From Chloroflexota bacterium (GTDB lineage Bacteria > Chloroflexota > Dehalococcoidia > UBA3495): 8,958 nucleotides of DNA. Location of the stretch: NCBI GenBank assembly GCA_022576105.1, contig JACZRM010000051.1, positions 1 to 8,958 on the forward strand, given 5' to 3'. Under the pieces are notes generated by a model, which ran no database searches, had not been told where the DNA came from, and saw nothing but the letters and a program-made list of their open reading frames with translations. Made by a program: the position numbers and the translations under genes. Within the stretch, counting starts at the first letter, position 1. Each line of letters starts with the position of its first letter. This document shows, in pieces, positions 5,492-8,958 of this stretch.

Positions 5492-6844
5492 ATGGCGAAT
5501 CAGCGCAAAATGCGGTTAGGGGCGTTTCTGGCCGGTACCGGCAGCAACATGGCTTCGTGGCGGCACCCCCAGGCGGTGGCCGACGGCGCGATCAACCTGG
5601 AATACTATAAGACGCTGACCAGCAAAGCCGAAGCGGCCAAGCTGGACTTTGTGTTCTTTGGGGATGGACTGTACATCAGCGAAAAGTCGCACCCTATTTT
5701 CCTCAATCGATTTGAACCCTTGACCCTGCTGGCCACCCTGGCCGCCCACACCACCCACATTGGACTGGGAGCCACCCTGTCCACCACCTACAGTGATCCC
5801 TACACCGTGGCCCGCCAGTTCGCCTCCATTGACCACATCAGCGGCGGACGGGCCGGTTGGAACATCGTTACATCGCCGCTGGAAGGCTCGGCCCTCAACT
5901 ACAGTCGAGCGGAACATCCCCAGCACGATCTGCGTTACCAGATGGCCGATGAATTCTTGGAAGTAACCAAGGGCCTGTGGGACTCGTGGGAAGACGATGC
6001 TTTTGTTCGTAACAAGGAGACCGGTCAGTTCATTGACCCCAGCAAGATGCACCGGGTCAACTTTCGGGGGGAATTTTATTCGGTGCAGGGCCCGCTGAAC
6101 ATATCCAGGTCGAAGCAGGGCCGGCCGGTGCTGATTCAGGCGGGTTCTTCCGAGGCTGGGAAAGAGTTTGCCGCCAAGCACGCCGACGTGATATTCACCG
6201 GTCAGTCGACACTGGAAGACGCCAGGAATTTCTACCAGGATATTAAGGGTCGGGCGCTTAAAAACGGCCGAAACCCGGATGAGGTATTGATTCTGCCCGG
6301 ATGCGCACCCATCGTGGGGCGAAGCGCCGAGGAGGCGGAACAGAAATACCAGGAAATCGCCAATCTGGTGGTCATTGAAGACGCCTTGAACTACCTGGGA
6401 CGCTACTTCCAAGACCTGGACTTCACCCAATATGGCCTGGACGACCCCTTTCCCGAGTTGGGCGATTACGGACGAAGCGGCTGGGAAAGCGCGACGGACA
6501 AACTAAAGAAACTGGCCAGAGATGATAAGCTCACCTTGCGCCAGATGGCCATCAGGACCACCACTCCGAAAACAGTTTTCGTCGGCACTGCGACCCAAGT
6601 GGCCGACACCATGCAGGCCTGGTTTGAAGCGGGAGCCGCTGACGGGTTCATGGTGAACTGCGCCGTTCTGCCGGTGGGTCTGAACGATTTCATCGGTGAG
6701 GTGCTGCCGATACTGAAGCAGCGGGAATTGTTCCGCACCGAGTACGAATACGATACGCTGCATGAAAACCTGGGCCTGCCGATTCCCCAGAACCAGTATC
6801 AGTCCCTGGCCAAATCTCAGCCGTCCAAGAGCAAGGCCGGATAG
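5492..6844 (+). CDS. LLM-class FMN-dependent monooxygenase (NtaA/SnaA/DszA type)
   Basis: A 450-residue luciferase-like monooxygenase of the NtaA/SnaA/DszA group, matching their usual size of about 440-460. Landmarks are WRHPQA (23-28), DPYTVARQFASIDHISGGRA (102-121), GWNIVTS (122-128), and HDLRYQMADEFLEV followed by LWDSWEDDA (145-170). These enzymes take FMNH2 from a separate reductase and use O2 to cleave C-N, C-S or similar bonds, as in nitrilotriacetate or dibenzothiophene-sulfone breakdown. No reductase gene is in the window. ATG 5492 was chosen over an upstream in-frame TTG at 5468 because AAGGGGG (5482-5488) is well placed and the TTG has none. It follows the CoA-transferase closely, which suggests linked roles. 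The family is clear, but the substrate cannot be read from sequence. Expanded sets of such oxygenases are known from SAR202 Chloroflexota. Confidence 0.93.
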   Translation: MANQRKMRLGAFLAGTGSNMASWRHPQAVADGAINLEYYKTLTSKAEAAKLDFVFFGDGLYISEKSHPIFLNRFEPLTLLATLAAHTTHIGLGATLSTTYSDPYTVARQFASIDHISGGRAGWNIVTSPLEGSALNYSRAEHPQHDLRYQMADEFLEVTKGLWDSWEDDAFVRNKETGQFIDPSKMHRVNFRGEFYSVQGPLNISRSKQGRPVLIQAGSSEAGKEFAAKHADVIFTGQSTLEDARNFYQDIKGRALKNGRNPDEVLILPGCAPIVGRSAEEAEQKYQEIANLVVIEDALNYLGRYFQDLDFTQYGLDDPFPELGDYGRSGWESATDKLKKLARDDKLTLRQMAIRTTTPKTVFVGTATQVADTMQAWFEAGAADGFMVNCAVLPVGLNDFIGEVLPILKQRELFRTEYEYDTLHENLGLPIPQNQYQSLAKSQPSKSKAG

Positions 6845-6871
6845 CGGCCATTAATCGAAGGGTCATTCGGT

Positions 6872-6894
6872 GGCACATGGAACCCAGATGTGCC
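6872..6894 (+). terminator. Hairpin after the monooxygenase gene
   Basis: GGCACAT (6872-6878) pairs with ATGTGCC (6888-6894) around a 9-nt loop, 27 nt after the monooxygenase stop. No T-run follows, so it is only a weak terminator candidate. Confidence 0.3.
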
Positions 6895-6923
6895 TGATCC
6901 AAGCGCCGGAACAGTGTCTACAG

Positions 6924-6952
6924 TTGACGCCCAATACGCACGTTGCTACACT
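6924..6952 (+). promoter_or_regulatory. Candidate promoter of the ThDP enzyme alpha gene
   Basis: TTGACG (6924-6929, 5 of 6 to consensus) and TACACT (6947-6952) are spaced by 17 bp. The -10 is preceded by TGC, giving an extended TGn element. Transcription would begin near 6959, with a leader of about 82 nt. This is the best sigma-70-type promoter in the window. It suggests the ThDP genes can be transcribed separately from the CoA-transferase/monooxygenase pair. Confidence 0.6.
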
Positions 6953-7026
6953 CCACCACACTAAGCGCCGGTAGCGGATACTGAGCGCGGCTTACTTGGA
7001 AATTAGTGGAAACTACTGAAAACCTG

Positions 7027-7032
7027 AGGAGG
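7027..7032 (+). promoter_or_regulatory. Ribosome binding site selecting a TTG start
   Basis: A perfect AGGAGG lies 8 nt before TTG 7041. No ATG or GTG in this frame is nearby, so the TTG is the best start. Confidence 0.75.
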
Positions 7033-7040
7033 TACTCAAA

Positions 7041-7559
7041 TTGGTCGAGCAGCAAGCTGCAATCCTTAGCCCCCAGTCATTGATCGACGAGTTTAAAAAG
7101 AACGGCGTTACCCACGTTGTCACCATCCCAGACAGCGAGACCAACTATTTGTATGAGTTGATGTCGGAACAACCCTGGCTGGAGGTTATACCCTCTACCC
7201 GAGAAGGGGAGACATTTGCCATTGCCCTGGGTCTGATCATCGGCGGCAAAACACCGATCTGCCTGATTCAGAACACCGGCATGTTGGAATCCGGCGACTC
7301 CATTCGTGGCATGGCCATAGACTCCGGCTTCCCCCTGGTTTTCATGGTGGGGTATCGGGGTTGGACCCGGCACGGCGTTATCAGCGACTCGGTGGCGCGT
7401 TACACGGAACCGTTCCTGAACGCAATGCGCATCAACTACTACCTCCTGGAACAGGACGTAGACAGCGAGCGCATTTCCCTGGCATTTGACGAAACCCGCA
7501 GTACCCGTCGTCCAGTGGCGGTGCTGGTGGGCGACGAATATCACGGGTTCAACCGGTAG
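7041..7559 (+). CDS. ThDP-dependent decarboxylase-like enzyme, alpha (Pyr-domain) subunit
   Basis: A 172-residue protein equal to the N-terminal pyrimidine-binding domain of ThDP enzymes, closest in layout to sulfopyruvate decarboxylase alpha (ComD) or the front half of phosphonopyruvate decarboxylase. Motifs are IPDSETNYLY (29-38), TREGETFAIALG (53-64) with E55 as the likely Glu that activates the cofactor, ICLIQNTGMLESGDSIRG (73-90), and FPLVFMVGYRG (97-107). Translation begins at TTG, supported by AGGAGG. It should pair with the PP-domain protein encoded 178 nt downstream to form an alpha/beta enzyme whose active site lies between subunits. That pairing is inference from the family. The likely substrate is a short 2-oxo acid with a sulfonate or phosphonate group, but a different acid is possible. 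It has its own good promoter. Confidence 0.85.
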   Translation: MVEQQAAILSPQSLIDEFKKNGVTHVVTIPDSETNYLYELMSEQPWLEVIPSTREGETFAIALGLIIGGKTPICLIQNTGMLESGDSIRGMAIDSGFPLVFMVGYRGWTRHGVISDSVARYTEPFLNAMRINYYLLEQDVDSERISLAFDETRSTRRPVAVLVGDEYHGFNR

Positions 7560-7626
7560 GATTCGTCTTATTTCTGAAGATCGCGGCATGATTATTTATG
7601 CCTAAAGCCGCTCATCCCTGCATGGT

Positions 7627-7694
7627 CCCTCAACCCCGGCCCCGCTCCCCCAGGGACAGCGGTGGACCAGCAGTAAGCATGGTCGGGGTGAGGG
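7627..7694. repeat. Dispersed inverted repeat between the ThDP alpha and beta genes
   Basis: CCCTCAACCCCG (7627-7638) and CGGGGTGAGGG (7684-7694) are near-perfect inverted arms, with one bulged base, around a 45-nt interior. The right arm equals the GGGGTGAGGG tail of the repeats at 24-63 and 8374-8515. An 8-bp direct repeat GCATGGTC lies at 7620-7627 and 7677-7684. There is no open frame of interest inside. Confidence 0.65.
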
Positions 7695-7710
7695 CTTTGA
7701 AATCACGGTC

Positions 7711-7716
7711 TATAAT
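7711..7716 (+). promoter_or_regulatory. Possible -10 box before the ThDP beta gene
   Basis: A consensus TATAAT sits 21 nt before the ATG at 7738. No -35 is found at 16-18 bp, because that position falls in the repeat arm. If active, the repeat would have given the beta gene its own start site. GGAG at 7727-7730 is the ribosome binding site. Confidence 0.3.
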
Positions 7717-7737
7717 TTTTCTGACTGGAGACGCGAC

Positions 7738-8328
7738 ATGATTCACACCAACGACGTATTCCATGCATTCCAGGAACACCGCAACAAAGCAATAGTGATT
7801 CCCACCGGCACCGCTGGGCGCCTGTGGACCGACCACAGCACCGACCAGAATCGAGACCTGAACGTGGGCGGCGCAATGGGCCAAACAACTTCGGCGGCGC
7901 TGGGAGTGGCATTGTCCATGCCCGATGAAAAAGTCGTTTTGTTTGACGCCGAGGGCGCTTTGTCCATGAACATGGGTATCCTGGCCACTATTGCCGGCAA
8001 GAAGCCAAAGAATTTCCTCCATATCTTGATGGACAACGAGTGTTACGCCACCACCGGCGGCCAGCCGGTGCCCAACGCTCAGGAAATCAACTACGCCGGT
8101 ATGGCCAAAGAAGCGGGATATACTGCGGCCTACAATTACGACAACCTGGAGGACTTCACCAACAACATTGAGGGTCACATGAAGGAGACCGGGCCGGTCT
8201 TCATTGGCATCAAGGTCGTGCCGATGGTCGAGAACGAGCCGATTGGAATGCGGCAGCGTAGGCCGGTGCGCAGCCGGGCTGAAAGCATCAAAGGCCTGCA
8301 GGGCGAACTTGGCATCGCCGCGCCCTGA
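7738..8328 (+). CDS. ThDP-dependent decarboxylase-like enzyme, beta (PP-domain) subunit
   Basis: A 196-residue pyrophosphate-binding domain of ThDP enzymes, similar in size to sulfopyruvate decarboxylase beta (ComE). Motifs are GGAMGQTTSAALGVAL (44-59), the ThDP/Mg2+ motif running from FDAEGALSMN (69-78) to DN at 99-100, then CYATTGGQ (102-109). The usual GDG of the motif reads AEG (71-73), so E72 replaces the metal-binding Asp. Q49 stands where related enzymes often have His in MGHA. The conserved DN and TGGQ segments suggest the domain is still functional. The ATG start has GGAG 7 nt upstream. It should act with the alpha subunit encoded upstream, although a repeat now separates the two genes. 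Acetolactate-synthase-like and phosphonopyruvate-decarboxylase-like roles are alternatives. Confidence 0.87.
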   Translation: MIHTNDVFHAFQEHRNKAIVIPTGTAGRLWTDHSTDQNRDLNVGGAMGQTTSAALGVALSMPDEKVVLFDAEGALSMNMGILATIAGKKPKNFLHILMDNECYATTGGQPVPNAQEINYAGMAKEAGYTAAYNYDNLEDFTNNIEGHMKETGPVFIGIKVVPMVENEPIGMRQRRPVRSRAESIKGLQGELGIAAP

Positions 8329-8373
8329 TCTAGGACGAGTTGCCTGGCTGAAGGACTCGGCCCGGGTTGCTCA

Positions 8374-8515
8374 CGCGTCCCCGCCCCTTCTCCCATTGGT
8401 TGCTTATTACACGACAGTTTTAGTTAACGGCATCCTCGCCCCTTGTGGAAGAGGACTGAGGTGAGGGGTATCACCCTCATCCCAACCTTCTCCCATCAAG
8501 GGAGAAGGGGCTCTG
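8374..8515. repeat. Compound dispersed repeat, two facing copies
   Basis: There are two copies of the CCCCTTCTCCC / GGTGAGGGG repeat family back to back. The first runs from CCGCCCCTTCTCCC (8381-8394) to GGTGAGGGG (8460-8468). The second runs from TCACCCTCATCCC (8471-8483) to GGGAGAAGGGG (8500-8510). The second contains a 9-bp stem, CCTTCTCCC (8486-8494) with GGGAGAAGG (8500-8508). TGAGGG (8462-8467) and CCCTCA (8474-8479) form a hairpin across the junction. A unique stretch of about 40 nt (8395-8435) interrupts the first copy. Confidence 0.65.
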
Positions 8516-8634
8516 TCCCGTTCTGCCGGATTACCTATAGTTCTACTCCAACGCGGACAAGACACCAAGCTTTTTGAACACCCTCTAAAACTAGGCCCTT
8601 TAGCTCGTTCGACTAAGTTTACCATCATAAATAG
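8516..8634. other. AT-richer intergenic stretch without recognised gene
   Basis: No start codon with a usable ribosome binding site and no tRNA cloverleaf could be found. A TATAGT at 8536-8541 could be a weak -10 for a short transcript ending at the terminator at 8635-8691, but its -35 is poor. Confidence 0.35.
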
Positions 8635-8691
8635 TCCGGCAATAGCCCGGCCGGTCTGCCCGGAGTTGGCAGACCGTCGAGCCGGATTTTT
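8635..8691 (+). terminator. Rho-independent terminator upstream of leuC
   Basis: The inner stem CGGTCTGCC (8652-8660) / GGCAGACCG (8668-8676) has a 7-nt loop. It is enclosed by an outer stem TCCGGC (8635-8640) / GCCGGA (8681-8686), followed directly by TTTTT (8687-8691). This is the only hairpin in the window with a proper T-run. It lies more than 300 nt after the ThDP beta gene and just before the leuC promoter. It probably shields leuC from upstream transcription, or could be an attenuator if a promoter lies further upstream. Confidence 0.8.
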
Positions 8692-8721
8692 CTGTCCCAT
8701 TTATCCCTATCACAATCCTGA

Positions 8722-8730
8722 TGTTATAAT
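8722..8730 (+). promoter_or_regulatory. Extended -10 promoter of leuC
   Basis: TGTTATAAT is a full extended -10 (TGn plus consensus TATAAT). Transcription would start near 8737, giving a leader of about 80 nt. No good -35 is present, which is tolerated in extended -10 promoters. A GTGGCC/GGCCAC inverted repeat (8731-8743) overlaps the likely start site and could be an operator. Confidence 0.6.
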
Positions 8731-8816
8731 GTGGCCCGGCCACGGCCCCAAGTAACCCTAATGCCAGGCCGAAGGTTGGGCCCGCCTACGCGGTGGATAC
8801 GAGGAGAGAAGCAAGT

Positions 8817-8958
8817 ATGGCCCCAAAGACCATGTTCGAAAAAATTTGGGAAGACCACCTGGTTCACGAAGAAGCGGGTCAGTCCTCGATAATCTATATC
8901 GACCTGCATCTGGTCCACGAGGTGACCTCCGCCCCGGCCTTTGAGGGTCTCCGCATGG
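8817..8958 (+). CDS. leuC: 3-isopropylmalate dehydratase large subunit, N-terminus (partial)
   Basis: Only the first 47 codons are present; the window ends inside the gene. [14 protein letters not shown] (6-19) and the segment [20 protein letters not shown] (26-45) match the strongly conserved start of LeuC, whose usual forms read [20 protein letters not shown]. LeuC with LeuD forms the [4Fe-4S] isomerase that converts 2-isopropylmalate to 3-isopropylmalate in leucine synthesis. The cluster-binding cysteines lie beyond the window. GAGGAG (8801-8806) is the ribosome binding site, and the gene has its own extended -10 promoter with a terminator before it, so it starts a separate transcription unit. 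A homoaconitase-type relative of LeuC cannot be excluded from the N-terminus alone. Confidence 0.88.
   Translation, partial: MAPKTMFEKIWEDHLVHEEAGQSSIIYIDLHLVHEVTSAPAFEGLRM

Noticed and set aside
5516..6430. A 304-codon minus-strand open frame
   Set aside because: It is antisense to the flavin monooxygenase, Gly/Val/Gln-rich with no motif; it is a shadow frame.
7630..8178. A 182-codon minus-strand open frame
   Set aside because: It lies opposite the ThDP beta gene and the adjacent repeat, with no domain or ribosome binding site.
24..8515. Repeats as a CRISPR array
   Set aside because: Copies are kilobases apart, differ in sequence, and there are no regular spacers or cas genes.
8407..8700. 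97-codon minus-strand frame and a possible tRNA-like T-arm near 8600-8617
   Set aside because: The frame crosses repeats and a terminator and has no ribosome binding site. No cloverleaf with matching acceptor and anticodon arms could be drawn.
8761..8892. Upstream frame overlapping the leuC start
   Set aside because: No ribosome binding site, no run of Leu codons typical of a leader peptide, and a chance-like composition.

Overview
The window (8,958 bp, roughly 58% GC by eye) looks like a chromosomal segment from an uncultivated bacterium. The gene set points to Chloroflexota, most likely the Dehalococcoidia/SAR202 side: a CaiB/BaiF CoA-transferase fusion, an NtaA/SnaA/DszA-type flavin monooxygenase, NIPSNAP and cupin proteins, a two-gene sulfopyruvate/phosphonopyruvate-decarboxylase-like enzyme, and many intergenic hairpin repeats. 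This placement rests on family knowledge plus inference; no rRNA or phylogenetic marker is present. No CRISPR array, tRNA, rRNA, transposase or phage gene was seen.

Layout. 1-168: hairpin repeat and leader. 169-507 (+): small cupin. 593-1546 (-): a divergent aspartate-carbamoyltransferase-fold protein, convergent with the cupin, with a hairpin between the two 3' ends. 1547-2124: no convincing gene; it holds a near-leaderless promoter for the carbamoyltransferase-like gene, a short start-codon remnant and dispersed repeats. 2125-2751 (-): two-domain NIPSNAP protein, bracketed by related CACCGGC/GCCGGTG hairpins. 2752-3135: divergent control region with repeats, small palindromes and three tandem 14-bp units directly before the next ribosome binding site. 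3136-5463 (+): fused double CaiB/BaiF CoA-transferase. 5492-6844 (+): LLM-class FMN-dependent monooxygenase, 28 nt downstream. 7041-7559 and 7738-8328 (+): the Pyr-domain (alpha) and PP-domain (beta) halves of a ThDP-dependent decarboxylase-like enzyme. 8329-8816: repeats, a rho-independent terminator and the leuC promoter. 8817-8958 (+): N-terminus of LeuC, cut by the window edge.

How the genes may work together (inference). The four-gene + strand run could form a catabolic module: CoA transfer onto an organic acid, FMNH2-dependent oxygenolytic cleavage of a C-S, C-N or C-C bond, and ThDP-dependent decarboxylation of a 2-oxo acid such as a sulfopyruvate or phosphonopyruvate analogue. No flavin reductase or transporter is visible, so the substrate is unknown. 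The most notable points are active-site departures: a carbamoyltransferase homologue lacking key phosphate and aspartate ligands, a CoA-transferase half with Ser in place of the catalytic Asp, and a ThDP motif with Glu where the usual metal-binding Asp sits.
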